Assembly (NCBI GenBank): GCA_001970955.1 | Contig: MPUH01000050.1 | Span: 62,001 to 126,000 of the forward strand | Reading direction: 5' to 3' | DNA: 64,000 nt | Source of the DNA: Stentor coeruleus | Lineage: Eukaryota > Ciliophora > Heterotrichea > Heterotrichida > Stentoridae | Shown here: positions 30,133-39,973 of the stretch, one piece after another | Numbering within the stretch: position 1 is the first letter of the stretch | How the letters are laid out: each line of letters begins with the position of its first letter | Made by a program: the position numbers and the translations under genes | Notes under the pieces: model-generated | The model's database searches: none | Told to the model about the DNA's origin: nothing | The model's input: only the letters and a program-made list of their open reading frames with translations

Positions 30133-31548
30133 ATGTCGCTTTTCGAGTCTTTCGATTGTGAGGTAAACAACGCTTTATCTTTCTGGGGAGATTTAGAATC
30201 TTATACTCTATCCGATATATTAGAAAACAAGCTTTATTCCTCACAAGTGAAAATCCAAAAGTCTTCAGGAGACTGGAAATCCCGTAGTCTAATCCTCACA
30301 ACTACCTGCCTTTATTATTGTGGTAATGACATGAATCCTAAAAAAAAAGCAATTGTTAAATGGAAAAAAGTTGAAGCTTTTCAAGAACAAAGTGGTTCAG
30401 ATGAGAGGTTTGGGTTTAAAATTGGACATGAGACTATATATAAAGAGTTTTATTTAGAAAACACTGATTTATTAGAAGATTGGCTTAATGAACTTAGTAA
30501 AGTTGTGATTATGAGTGATTTTGAAGATGAGTTTGCTGTTATTAAAGAAGTTGGTAAAGGGAATTATGCGAATGTTTATTTGGTTAAAGAATTGGCTACA
30601 TCGAATCAATTTGCGGTTAAAGCTATTAGTAAGGAAATTGTGTATAAGAGCTCAAGAGGGGTTGCTGCGGTGATTAATGAGATTGAGATTATGAAAAAAT
30701 TGTCCCATCCTTCGTTGTTAAAGTTGCATAAAGTGTATGAAAATACTGAGAATGTGTTTATTATTGTGGATTATGTGGAAGGAGGAGATTTGTTTAGGAG
30801 GATTTTGAAGAAGGGAAAGTTTACGGAAGCCTCTGCAGCAAAATTCATGAAAACCATGCTCCAAGGCCTTCACTATTTGCACTCTCAAAAAATAGTCCAC
30901 CGTGACCTCAAGCCAGAAAACCTTCTAATGATTTCCCAAGACAACGACGAAGACTTCAAAATCGGGGACTTTGGCTTAGCTTGTATTTGCACTGAAAGTC
31001 AAACTTTACGTTGTGGGTCTCCAGGTTACATAGCCCCAGAAATCTTATCAAAAAAGCCATATAGTTTCAAAGCCGATATTTTCAGCGCAGGGGTCATTCT
31101 CTATATCCTCCTTTCAGGTCGGGCACCTTTTTATGGTAAAACATCAAATGAAATCCTTATAAAAAATCAAGAATGCCGAATATATTTTCATGAAAAAGAC
31201 TGGAATGATATATCAAACGATAGCATTGATCTTGTTTTAAAACTTACAGACCCAGATCCTGATATTAGGCTTACAGCAGAAGAAGCTTTACAACATAAAT
31301 GGATTATTTCTATGCATAATGAACCTGGGAAAAAACTTCAATTACCTTCTATTGGAAAAATAGCTTTTGAATCACCTGAACAAGGGTTTTCATGTTCGCT
31401 AATGCAAAGACTTAATGAAAAAAGAAATCTAGGTATTCAGATTATATATGGGACTGTTGATAATGAGGAAAGCAAAAATGAGAATGCAACAAGGAATATT
31501 AAAGCTACTGGTATATTAAAAAAATTAAGAGAAGATGAGCTTAAGTAA
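30133..31548 (+). CDS. PH-domain CAMK-type protein kinase, paralog A, 471 aa
   Basis: Residues about 30-130 are a pleckstrin-homology domain: strands around NKLYSSQVKIQKSSG and SLILTTTCLYYC, ending in a C-terminal helix with the typical Trp (EDWLNELSKV). Residues 137-392 are a kinase of the CAMK group: glycine loop GKGNYANVYLV, K163, HRDLKPEN (H256-D258), DFG (279-281), CGSPGYIAPE and the CAMK-style SGRAPFYG. About 80 residues follow with no clear calmodulin site. All catalytic residues are intact. The PH domain should recruit it to phosphoinositide membranes. It is a close paralog of the gene at 50248. Confidence 0.93.
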   Translation: MSLFESFDCEVNNALSFWGDLESYTLSDILENKLYSSQVKIQKSSGDWKSRSLILTTTCLYYCGNDMNPKKKAIVKWKKVEAFQEQSGSDERFGFKIGHETIYKEFYLENTDLLEDWLNELSKVVIMSDFEDEFAVIKEVGKGNYANVYLVKELATSNQFAVKAISKEIVYKSSRGVAAVINEIEIMKKLSHPSLLKLHKVYENTENVFIIVDYVEGGDLFRRILKKGKFTEASAAKFMKTMLQGLHYLHSQKIVHRDLKPENLLMISQDNDEDFKIGDFGLACICTESQTLRCGSPGYIAPEILSKKPYSFKADIFSAGVILYILLSGRAPFYGKTSNEILIKNQECRIYFHEKDWNDISNDSIDLVLKLTDPDPDIRLTAEEALQHKWIISMHNEPGKKLQLPSIGKIAFESPEQGFSCSLMQRLNEKRNLGIQIIYGTVDNEESKNENATRNIKATGILKKLREDELK

Positions 31549-32158
31549 GTTTAAATTATTGTGTGTAAAAAATGTGAAGTGATAAAGGATTATATAGATG
31601 AGATTATAGGTTTGTAGATATAGGGTTAATAAATATTAGGGATTATATGAAATTTAGATTGTGAGTGTGTATCTGATTTTTTAGATTGTGATATGTGCTT
31701 TTATTTTTTAGTAATAAAGAATTATTGTTGGGTAATATTATAAGATTCAATAGTTTTGAGTTTTTTTATATGAAATTGTGTATATTGTAAAGATATTGTC
31801 TTTTATATTGTGATAAGTTTTTTTAATATTTAAATATTAGCATATTTTTTGGGGATTTTTTAAAGGTATCTTAAGAAAATAAACTATAACTACCACAAAA
31901 ATTCTTATATTAAAAAAATCTAAGTACACAAACCTGTAATAAGAAATCCTCATATCAAGCAACTCAGCCTACTTCAAAGCCAGGACAAAACACAATCGAA
32001 ACATAAAAAATCCATAATCCTTAAAAAACTCCTCAAAATCCAAAATCTCACACAAAACCACAAATTCTAATACTAAATCTCAAGATTTCCTTAATTGCCA
32101 CCACATCCCCAAAGCCAAAATTTCTAATATTATTTTTTTACTATTATAATATATATCT
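31549..32158. other. Convergent intergenic spacer
   Basis: 610 bases between convergent 3' ends. G-rich and C-poor after 31548 (no C between 31561 and 31620), then C-rich and G-poor before 32158, with the switch around 31860. Confidence 0.65.
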
Positions 32159-33376
32159 TTACTCATTATGCTCTTCAGTATAATAGTTTAATCTGTACGA
32201 CAAGCTACTCAAAGGTTCAGATATGCTTTCATGATTTTCCGGCAGTGTAATACACGATATATTATTAGGCACCACTTTCTGAGAACCTGCACAACAGCAA
32301 AGGCAATTTTTCCATGTCCAAGGTTGTTTATACACAAACTGAATAATAGTTCTGTTAATCTGTACAGTTAGATCAACATTTTTTTTAACTATAAAACTTT
32401 TTCTCATTTTAATAAGAGTTCCAAATTTCGATTTACGATCCTCCAAATAAAATTTGGAGTTTTCAAAATACACTTTGCAATGCACACGACTAACCGTTAT
32501 ATCTGTAACTTTTATATCACTTTCATGACCTCGGCCAATTACTGCATATTGTTTATCAGTCAAAGTTATTATATGTAAACCATGCTTTAAGTATCTGTCA
32601 GGATAATATTCTTCTAAAACTATATAAGAAGTTTCTGGGAATGTCATTGTAATAAGAGGGATTTTATTCCCATGACATAATACTGTTGGTGGGATATTTT
32701 CTTTACAAAGTTCACATATAAGATCTTTAAGATAATAACTTGTACCTTTTTCTGTAAACCTTGAGACTACTTTATTCCTAAGCCATTCTTTCAAACAATT
32801 CAAGTGTATATACTTCATAGTTCCTGAACATTTGCATGGCGATATTAATGGATCTATCTGTGTTTGTGCTTCACTTAAACATATTCGGCAAGTTGGTGCT
32901 TCTTTATTGCTTTGATCATCATCTGTCTGAGATTTTTCTTGGCTTTCATTTATCTCAGGAGATTTAAAAAGCTCAGGTAAAATGTTTTGAATCCCGACAG
33001 TTGGGTCTATACATATTTGTTTAACTCTAAGTCTTACTCGACCTAGTTTTATCCAATCCCCTTCGCTTAATGAGTAACCTTTTGGGAACATTTGTTTAGC
33101 ATCTTTGATAACCAACCACATCTTGTTGTTATGGTCTTCTGATAATAGCGATACTTGAAAATTGAAATAATTTTTTGATATGTTTATTAGAGGAGTTGAA
33201 CCAATTATGATGTCAGAACCTGGGACATAGCATTCATCTTTGATTCGGTAGATTGTCGAGGGCTCTTTGATTTTGAAAGACCTTTTTTGGATATCTCGGT
33301 TTTTGTAGTCGAATAGCCCATGATTTTCACGATCCCAAGTGTAGGTGTTTACTATTATGAACGAAGATTGTTGCAT
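32159..33376 (-). CDS. RING-CH (MARCH-type) E3 ligase fused to FHA domains, 405 aa
   Basis: Residues 50-120 are a degenerate FHA-like fold (IIIGSTPLINIS). Residues 163-224 are a C4HC3 RING-CH finger: C163, C166, C181, C183, H191, C194, C221 and C224, with the canonical CKCSGTMKYIHLNCLKEWL. Residues 278-350 are a typical FHA domain: VIGRGHESDIKV, TVSRVHCKV and KFGTLI, with the GR, S-R-H and N/D elements for phosphothreonine binding. The C-terminus has a cysteine cluster (CLCCC), possibly lipid-modified. RING-CH proteins ubiquitinate membrane proteins, but this one lacks transmembrane helices. The FHA domain suggests phosphorylation-dependent substrate choice. Confidence 0.9.
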   Translation of the reverse strand: MQQSSFIIVNTYTWDRENHGLFDYKNRDIQKRSFKIKEPSTIYRIKDECYVPGSDIIIGSTPLINISKNYFNFQVSLLSEDHNNKMWLVIKDAKQMFPKGYSLSEGDWIKLGRVRLRVKQICIDPTVGIQNILPELFKSPEINESQEKSQTDDDQSNKEAPTCRICLSEAQTQIDPLISPCKCSGTMKYIHLNCLKEWLRNKVVSRFTEKGTSYYLKDLICELCKENIPPTVLCHGNKIPLITMTFPETSYIVLEEYYPDRYLKHGLHIITLTDKQYAVIGRGHESDIKVTDITVSRVHCKVYFENSKFYLEDRKSKFGTLIKMRKSFIVKKNVDLTVQINRTIIQFVYKQPWTWKNCLCCCAGSQKVVPNNISCITLPENHESISEPLSSLSYRLNYYTEEHNE

Positions 33377-34093
33377 TTTGTGGTTTTATATATGGAAATT
33401 TGTATGATAAAATAGACAGAGGTTGGGGGTGGGATGAAAAAATTTTGAAGTTTGGAAGAGTTTGGAGTTTGAAGAGTTAGAATATAGAGATTTGTGTTTT
33501 GGGTAGTTTAAGTGAGGTAATATTTGTTTTTTTTAATAAAGTTTGGTTTTTATGTAAGATTTGGCTAGGGGTTATATTATGTTGAGGTAGTGAGATGGAG
33601 TTTTTTATGGGGATTTGTAATTGATAAGATTTGTTTGGTAATTTGGGTATATTTTTAGAGTTTTTTATTGATAAAATTAATTTAACGCTTGGGTTAGGTT
33701 TAGAATAAAAAATTGGGAACGTTATTGAATGCAATAATAAATTAAGAATTTGTTGGGAAATATTGGTATGTGTTTGAGAAATTATGGTTAGGGAAGTTAG
33801 GTTGGAATGTAAGATGATTTTTGAAAAATGAAACTAATTTTTTTATCGAAAATACTTTAAATGATACCATCAATTCAATAAGATTTTTCATTAAAAATTT
33901 TCTTAAAGTTTACCCATCTTCCTAAATCAAATCCAAAATTATCCCCAAAAATCATCAAAAACACATAAAAATCATTATCCCAAAATTCCCAAAAAAAATA
34001 TCAAAACTTACTAAATACCAGCCACCATCATATAAAAAATCCTTATCTTCAATACCCTCACAACATAAAAACTTCAACCTCATCAACATAATA
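33377..34093. other. Divergent promoter spacer with complete G/C skew reversal
   Basis: 717 bases between divergent genes. Bases 33421-33480 contain 24 G and no C; bases 33961-34020 contain 14 C and no G. The switch lies near 33840. Both flanks are therefore G-poor on the sense strand of the gene they precede. Confidence 0.75.
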
Positions 34094-35071
34094 ATGTTAT
34101 TTTTCTCTCAAATAATTATCGTCTGTTCATTAGACCTTGATAACTTTGAAAACCTTCAGCATTATGGCAAAGTTTCATTTTCAGACCAACCAATGAGCGT
34201 AATGATAGACACAGGTTCATCGTTAACCTGGGTAGCATCAATCGACTGTTACTCATCAGGATGTTCTAAACACAAAAAATTCAACCCATATATTTCCGAA
34301 ACATTTAAATTCCTACATATGAGTTTCGAATTAGAATACGGTAGTGGGAGAATCAGAGGACAACTAGGTAAAGAAATTTTAACAATAGACAAATACACAG
34401 TAAAAAATGTGTTAATGGGTATAGTGACAACAGAAATAGGTTATGTATTTGATAAACTTCCTTTTGTAGGGATAATAGCCTTAGGACCAAAACAAGATCC
34501 ATCTGATTTATTAAGTTTAATGATTACCCAACACAATATTTCTACAGCATGTTTATCCTTATCATCAAATCCTCAAGAAAAAGGTTTACTTTATTTCACA
34601 AACTTATCCCCAGTTAAAATGATCCCGATAACCTCAGAGTATTATTGGGAAATACCTCTTGAAAAACTTACTTTGGGTAAAGTTGACTTATGTGATAATA
34701 ACTTATATTGCCAAGGGGTATTTGATACTGGTACTTCAACTATATCATTTCCAAGTGAAGTTTTTAAGAAAATACATAGTAAACATAGACTTAAACATAA
34801 TTGTGAAAATGCTTTTGAGTATCCAAGTCTTATGATAAAAGCTATAGATAAAGAGTTTGAAATTGACCCTCAAGAATTTATTGCTTATGAAGATGGGATT
34901 TGCGAGTTAGCTTTTATGCATTTAGATGTACCAGAACCGTTTGGGCCATTTTTTATTCTCGGGGGAACTTTTTTACGTCAGGTGACGCTTTTCTTAGACT
35001 TTCTTCATAATGAAGTTGGGCTTATGAAGAAACCTGAGGTTTTTGTTAAAAATAAACTTATAAAAATATAA
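34094..35071 (+). CDS. Pepsin-family aspartic protease, 325 aa
   Basis: Residues 1-15 are a short hydrophobic signal peptide (FFSQIIIVCS). The mature part starts almost at once, with no propeptide. The two catalytic motifs are DTGSS (D39) and DTGTS (D211), with the flap YGSG at about 83. The family endings FFILGGTFLRQVTLF and GLMKK are present. Cysteine pairs in the N-lobe (CYSSGC) and the C-lobe are as in pepsins. It is probably secreted or in digestive vacuoles. The stop codon TAA at 35069-35071 shares its last A with the start of the next gene. Confidence 0.93.
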   Translation: MLFFSQIIIVCSLDLDNFENLQHYGKVSFSDQPMSVMIDTGSSLTWVASIDCYSSGCSKHKKFNPYISETFKFLHMSFELEYGSGRIRGQLGKEILTIDKYTVKNVLMGIVTTEIGYVFDKLPFVGIIALGPKQDPSDLLSLMITQHNISTACLSLSSNPQEKGLLYFTNLSPVKMIPITSEYYWEIPLEKLTLGKVDLCDNNLYCQGVFDTGTSTISFPSEVFKKIHSKHRLKHNCENAFEYPSLMIKAIDKEFEIDPQEFIAYEDGICELAFMHLDVPEPFGPFFILGGTFLRQVTLFLDFLHNEVGLMKKPEVFVKNKLIKI

Positions 35072-35559
35072 TGTGGAGACCTTTCGCTAGCTCACTTGTA
35101 GAACACTCATTAGAATCGTTTATTAAAAAGCATGGAAAGTCTAAAAGCACTGTGGTTTATAGTCCTGTATATACAAAAAGCCCTAAAACAGATATTAAAG
35201 CTAACCCTTTTCAGCTAAGCCAAGAAGATGTTGATAAAAGACTTACTCACTTTAAAGAGCTTAAGAAAAAAGTGTTTTTACAAAGAAAACAGATTAAAAT
35301 TAATGATAATAGCTATCAACACAATTTAGAAACGCAATTGAAATATAAACGGAAAGTTAGAGAAAATCAATTTCTTAAAGAATCTGAAATGACTAGGATA
35401 AAGTCGCAAAGTACAAAGAAAAAAAGTGAACTTATTGAAAGTGAGCCTGAGTTGAGTTTTACATCAAGTGGTGATAAGAAAATCTCCAGTACAATCATCA
35501 GAGCTGGAGAAACAGTAAAAACTCTTAACCTGCCGCCGCTACTTAGAAAATCAATGTAA
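35071..35559 (+). CDS. Unassigned basic coiled-coil protein, 162 aa
   Basis: The ATG overlaps the stop of the protease by one base (TAATG), in a different frame. The next in-frame ATG is more than 100 codons later, so this start is the only sensible one unless an upstream exon exists. Residues 50-120 are a charged helix (DKRLTHFKELKKKVFLQRKQ); the C-terminus ends in NLPPLLRKSM. No family is recognised. Since the protease has its own complete ending, the two are separate genes, or an unrecognised splice joins an upstream exon to this frame. Confidence 0.7.
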   Translation: MWRPFASSLVEHSLESFIKKHGKSKSTVVYSPVYTKSPKTDIKANPFQLSQEDVDKRLTHFKELKKKVFLQRKQIKINDNSYQHNLETQLKYKRKVRENQFLKESEMTRIKSQSTKKKSELIESEPELSFTSSGDKKISSTIIRAGETVKTLNLPPLLRKSM

Positions 35560-35642
35560 TTAATAAAAATATACCTATAAATTACTAGTCTATTTTGCTT
35601 TTATCATAAAACTTGAAAGATTTTTTATACATAAATCCAACA

Positions 35643-36725
35643 TTACCCAAGAAAAGCTATAGTATAATCTTGGCTACTAGTACAAATCCTATCTCCCAAT
35701 GGAGATATACAAATCCCTGTTATCTGTTCATTATGTGGTGCTAATACTTGTATAGGTACCCTTTCATCAAATACATCCCAAACTTTAACTAAACCATTAT
35801 CATATCCAGCAATAATCATCCTACCACTTTTAGAGCATTCAACATCACATACAATTCCTTGTTCTTTAGGTGAATAATAAACAGAAATTTCTCTAAGCGT
35901 CCTTATATCATAAAGTAAACAAGCTCCAGCTGATGATCCTTGAATAAAAGTAAACTCAGAGTCATTGAAAAACTTTATAGAATTCACATGCCCGTAATGA
36001 GAAAAAAATGTACAAGTGTTAGCTTTAGGGATTCTAATATCCCAAAGTTTTATTGTAGAATCACAACTTCCTGTTAAAAAAATACTAGGATTGACTGAGG
36101 TTGTGGCAAGACTCATTATATCTTCTTTATGACCTTCAAAAATCCTTATAGGTTCAGATGATGGTTTTAATGACCAAAGTTTACATGTTTTATCCCCTGA
36201 GGTTGTCAGAACTTCAAGACATGTGAGAAATTCAGTTCTTGATATGTAATTTGTATGTGCTTGTATAAGTATTTGTGGATGTTCAGAAAATGTGAGATCT
36301 CGGGTTTCTGAGATTGATATACGATATAGATAAAGTTTACCATCTGAACCAGCTGTTGATATTAATGATGAATCTCTATGTTCAAATGCACATGTCATTA
36401 ACCATGGATCTTCTGACATTATATTAGCTCTAAACATTGGTTTATAGTTTTCTGTGTTATAAATAGTTAGTTCACCTTCATCTGTTACTGCTGCTAACAT
36501 AAATTTACCTTCTGGGTTTCGACCTGAACCAAAACCACCCCAGGATAAAGAGTATACTTTACCTGTTAAGCTTTCTAGTTGATGGATTGTTGAAAGATTA
36601 CTCGCTACTGGGGTTGGTGATTGTCTTAGTCTTGAAATAGGGATTTTTGGACAGATGAAGTTGAGCTTTTCAGTTAAAGTCTTGGTTTTTTTTGTTAGTT
36701 TTTCAAGTTTCTTCTGTAGGTCCAT
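35643..36725 (-). CDS. GNB: Heterotrimeric G protein beta subunit, 360 aa
   Basis: Residues 1-30 form the N-terminal coiled coil that pairs with G gamma. Seven WD40 blades follow; diagnostic G-beta elements include SSLISTAGSDGKLYLY, TSSGDKTCKLWSL, GHKEDIMSLA, GSCDSTIKLWDIR, and SKSGRMIIAGYDNGLVKVWDV. This order and spacing match animal and fungal G beta (about 340 aa). The last blade ends FLG instead of IWN. The protein scaffolds G alpha and receptor signalling at the plasma membrane. G beta is not common in ciliates, so a true heterotrimer (needing G gamma) is inference. No introns visible. Confidence 0.9.
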   Translation of the reverse strand: MDLQKKLEKLTKKTKTLTEKLNFICPKIPISRLRQSPTPVASNLSTIHQLESLTGKVYSLSWGGFGSGRNPEGKFMLAAVTDEGELTIYNTENYKPMFRANIMSEDPWLMTCAFEHRDSSLISTAGSDGKLYLYRISISETRDLTFSEHPQILIQAHTNYISRTEFLTCLEVLTTSGDKTCKLWSLKPSSEPIRIFEGHKEDIMSLATTSVNPSIFLTGSCDSTIKLWDIRIPKANTCTFFSHYGHVNSIKFFNDSEFTFIQGSSAGACLLYDIRTLREISVYYSPKEQGIVCDVECSKSGRMIIAGYDNGLVKVWDVFDERVPIQVLAPHNEQITGICISPLGDRICTSSQDYTIAFLG

Positions 36726-38225
36726 TGAAAATTATGTATTTAGATGGTTAATGTGGTTAGAAGATTGGGATGATATTGATGATGATTGGCTTAATTTCGA
36801 GAGTTTAATCATCGATTTGAAAACATATTTGATATCTTGTTAGGGTTTTGATTTTGTTAAGTATATGTATGGGTTAGTCTTTAGTAGATGATAGATTATA
36901 TTTTTTATCTTAAATTAAGTGATTAAGCAAAATAATTAGTTTTATTTACTCTTATTGATAATATCATGAGAAATAAGATTGTAATACACAGATTCATATG
37001 AAGTTGTGGGTTACTTGAGGGTTTGAAGAAGATTTGATCTTTTAATGCCTCACATGCTGGATCAGCTCAGTTATCATAACATTTTATCTCCAGCTAATAA
37101 AAAATAATGATAGTGTTAATTGTAGTAGGGACTTAAGGCCTTAAGGTTTTTGAAAATTGGTATTTTTGCTTTTTAAGAATTTTTTTACGCAGTAACATCA
37201 TTTTGAGCATGAGGCCCGATGAAATATTCAGTTGTATGTGAGATTAAGCTCCATAAAAACCCCTGGGCTGCGGATACACTTCGGTAATATGAAGTCATTG
37301 GGTTATTGCCTAATTGGAAAATTATACGGTGGATAGTATTGACCCAATATATTTAAGTATATTTCTCAGAAGTTAAATTCTAAAATAGTGAATGAGATAT
37401 TTCAACAATGCTTAATCAACACACAGTTAGAGAATCTGTAAGAGTGACAAGACTCTGAAAGAATATTCCTACTATTATATATCCAGGTAAAAAATATTAG
37501 TAAAAATCATTCAGCAGTTCCTAACTTTTCTAATAGAACTTGATCAAATAAAACTGTTTCATGCTTGTTTTTATGGTTTATATAATCAAACAGTAAACAA
37601 ATAACTAAAAATATTAGATGTTTTTGAGAGTTAAGGGAAATAAAAATTTAGAGTTTTTTAGTTTTGGTTTATTGTATGTAATCTCTGAAATAATACGCTT
37701 ATTTATAGTTTGGTGAATTTTAAAACTGTTGGAAATGATGTTTCAGCATATACTGCATAGCACCTTTAGCATGATGTTTATAATATATTTTATGCAAGAA
37801 TCAATTTAACAACAAACATTCAAAGTTCATATCTTATCTACCTTAATACCACAATAAAACAATGAAATCTACAACTTAAAATATTCAGCCTTTACCTTAA
37901 ATATGATTAATCTAAAACACCATGATCAAATATTATTTATAAATAGAAAGATTGTTATCATGATTGATCATCCATCTAATATAACCCCAAAAAAGCTCAT
38001 ATAAAAAAATTTCCTCTTCATAAAAAATTCATCCTTTAAATCCAGTATTAAAATCCCTTAAATCAACCCCTTCAATACTAAAAAAAAACAATAATAAATA
38101 ATCAATCACTTAATCTACAATAAATCCTATATCAGCATAATCATATTTCAAAACTCATAACCATAATTCTCTCCAATTATTATCATACATTTTACCACAA
38201 TATAATAAAACCTTCACCATATAAT
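36726..38225. other. Long divergent spacer with a GC-richer patch
   Basis: 1.5 kb. Within it, 37201-37320 has about 41 percent G+C against a background near 28 percent, and a perfect 14-base palindrome (CTTAAGGCCTTAAG) lies at 37132-37145. The rest is AT-rich spacer. The patch may hold an RNA gene or a decayed coding piece; see findings. Confidence 0.5.
37132..37145. repeat. Perfect 14-base palindrome
   Basis: CTTAAGGCCTTAAG reads the same on both strands. It lies just beside the GC-richer patch. A short self-complementary site of this kind could be protein-bound; function unknown. Confidence 0.6.
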
Positions 38226-39512
38226 ATGAAATTGCTCTTCTCCTTATCAGTCCTCATCCTACTATTACTCAATATATCCCTGCTAATCTCAGCTTTCAGT
38301 ATGCGTAAATGGTCAACAATTAACTCCAATAAAAATCTAGGACTTTTTTCATGTACTGATTGTGAGCAGTTGCAAGATAACTGGAACTTTGAATGCTTAG
38401 CAAGAAGTGCTTGCGAAAATGACTCAAAAATAGGTGAATGCAATCTATATAAAGACCTCTACAAAGGAAGTTTTGGTTTCTTAGTCTTAGAATTTGGATC
38501 ATTATTAATGTCTCTTCTTTTCTTAGAAAAACTTATCCTTCTTATATTAAAATTCCCAACTGGTCCAAGGCCATCATTTATAGGTACAGGAATTTCTATG
38601 TTAATATTTCATGTAATTGGGACAATAATATGGTTTAGATACTCAGAAGCAGGAACTGAATGTTCATCTGAAAATAACTCTGATGCAAGACCATCTGTAT
38701 GTATGAGTACAGGGGCAAGTATAGCAATAGCAAATTGTATTCTAATGGGAGGTACAGTTACACTATTCATAATAGGTTTTTTACAAAGTACTACATTAGA
38801 AAGAACAATTTATATACATAAAAAGTTCATTTGGATTTCTGGGACTATATGGCTTTGGGCTTCTTTAGTATTTGGATTTATAACCCTTATACTTATGTTA
38901 GGATCTTTAACTGTAAAAAATTGGGTTAAATCACAAGGGTCATTAGGTAGTCTTTTTAGATGTGATAATTGTGATTCTATTAAATGGATGAGTTGGTCAT
39001 GTCTTCAAGGTACTGCTTGTGAAACAAATACAGACTCTAATGACTGTAAATTTTATAAAAAACTTGCCCATGCTTCTGATTATTTTATATGTTTACAAGC
39101 ATTATCCCTTATACTCCTTATTTTTTATATGCAAAGTCTTACAGCTTTTGTTAAATGTAAAGAATATGGTAGCAAGTATATGAACTATGTAAAAAATATT
39201 TAGGCTTATCCTGTTTTGCTTTTTATGTTTAATGTTATTAGTATTATTAGTTGGTTTGCTACTAGTGAAGGAATTGTTAATGATGAATGTACAGATGGGG
39301 ATATTTGTGTGAGGTCTGGACCGAAGCTGGCGATAGCATCGAATTTTACGTTGCTGGTGTCTGTTGGCTTGTTTTTGATTGTTTATTGTAGGAGGAGTGA
39401 AGAAAATTTGAGTTTTGAAGAAGTTGATCTTAAGATGAGAACATCCATGAGTGTTAGTCCGGTTAAAATTAACAATGTAACTCCTGATGATACTCAGTAC
39501 ATCAAAAACTAA
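38226..39512 (+). CDS. Internally duplicated claudin-like membrane protein, two exons, 423 aa
   Basis: Exons are 38226-39188 and 39204-39512, separated by a 15-base intron whose in-frame TAG would otherwise end the protein early. The protein consists of two tandem four-helix units. Unit 1 (about 1-190) and unit 2 (about 205-385) share an extracellular loop with a Trp after the first helix, then C-x2-C (CTDCEQLQ and CDNCDSIK), a second W...C (NWNFECLARSACE and WMSWSCLQGTACE), and Cys-containing ends. The W-C-C pattern recalls claudin/PMP22/EMP proteins. Eight membrane helices in all, with a Ser/Thr-rich cytosolic tail. The role is unknown; membrane adhesion or organisation is inference. Confidence 0.8.
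39189..39203 (+). other. 15-base intron in the claudin-like gene
   Basis: gtaaaaaatatttag. Phase 0. Removal links helix-rich exons that are clearly one domain unit: the fourth helix of unit 2 is completed by the second exon. Confidence 0.9.
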
Positions 39513-39700
39513 TTAAAGCTTATTATGGATTTAGGGTTTGATATAATTTTATAATGTGAATAGTTTTAGTTTAAACTGAGTTATGGCTTAAAATAATGTT
39601 ATAATGGGTATTGAATTTTTGTTTATTGGCTTACAGTTTATTGGTTTATATACTATATAATTTTAAAAGTTAATTTAATAGTATATAGATAACTAATAAG

Positions 39701-39973
39701 CTATAAAATATTTTTAAGTTCCTTATGAAGTTTACTTGCTTGCATAATCTCATAGTTTGTATCTTTTAATGATGATAGGGCATTATTCAATTCTTCTGCT
39801 ACTGTTCTACCTTGCTCAAGTAAATTAGTAACACGAATTTCAAAAAGTTCACATGAACGCTCTTTAAGCTCATCAAGCTGCATATTCATTTCTGTATATG
39901 CTTGTTGTAACTCTTCAGTTAATGTCTCTAAATACTGATAACTACCTTCTTCATTGTATGATGTTTGTGTCAT
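39701..39973 (-). CDS. Small coiled-coil protein, 90 aa
   Basis: Nearly the whole protein is predicted helix with heptad-like spacing (YLETLTEELQQAYTEMNMQL, LLEQGRTVAEELNNALSSL). There is a clear ATG start. Proteins of this kind often act as subunits of tethers, dynein complexes or the BLOC/KMN type, but nothing identifies it. Confidence 0.65.
   Translation of the reverse strand: MTQTSYNEEGSYQYLETLTEELQQAYTEMNMQLDELKERSCELFEIRVTNLLEQGRTVAEELNNALSSLKDTNYEIMQASKLHKELKNIL

Noticed and set aside
33477-33734. 85-codon minus-strand frame
   Set aside because: Lies in the G-rich divergent spacer; its Ile/Lys/Pro/Ser content simply mirrors the base skew.
37060-37110. tRNA-like A-box near 37060
   Set aside because: No B-box and no acceptor stem could be formed.
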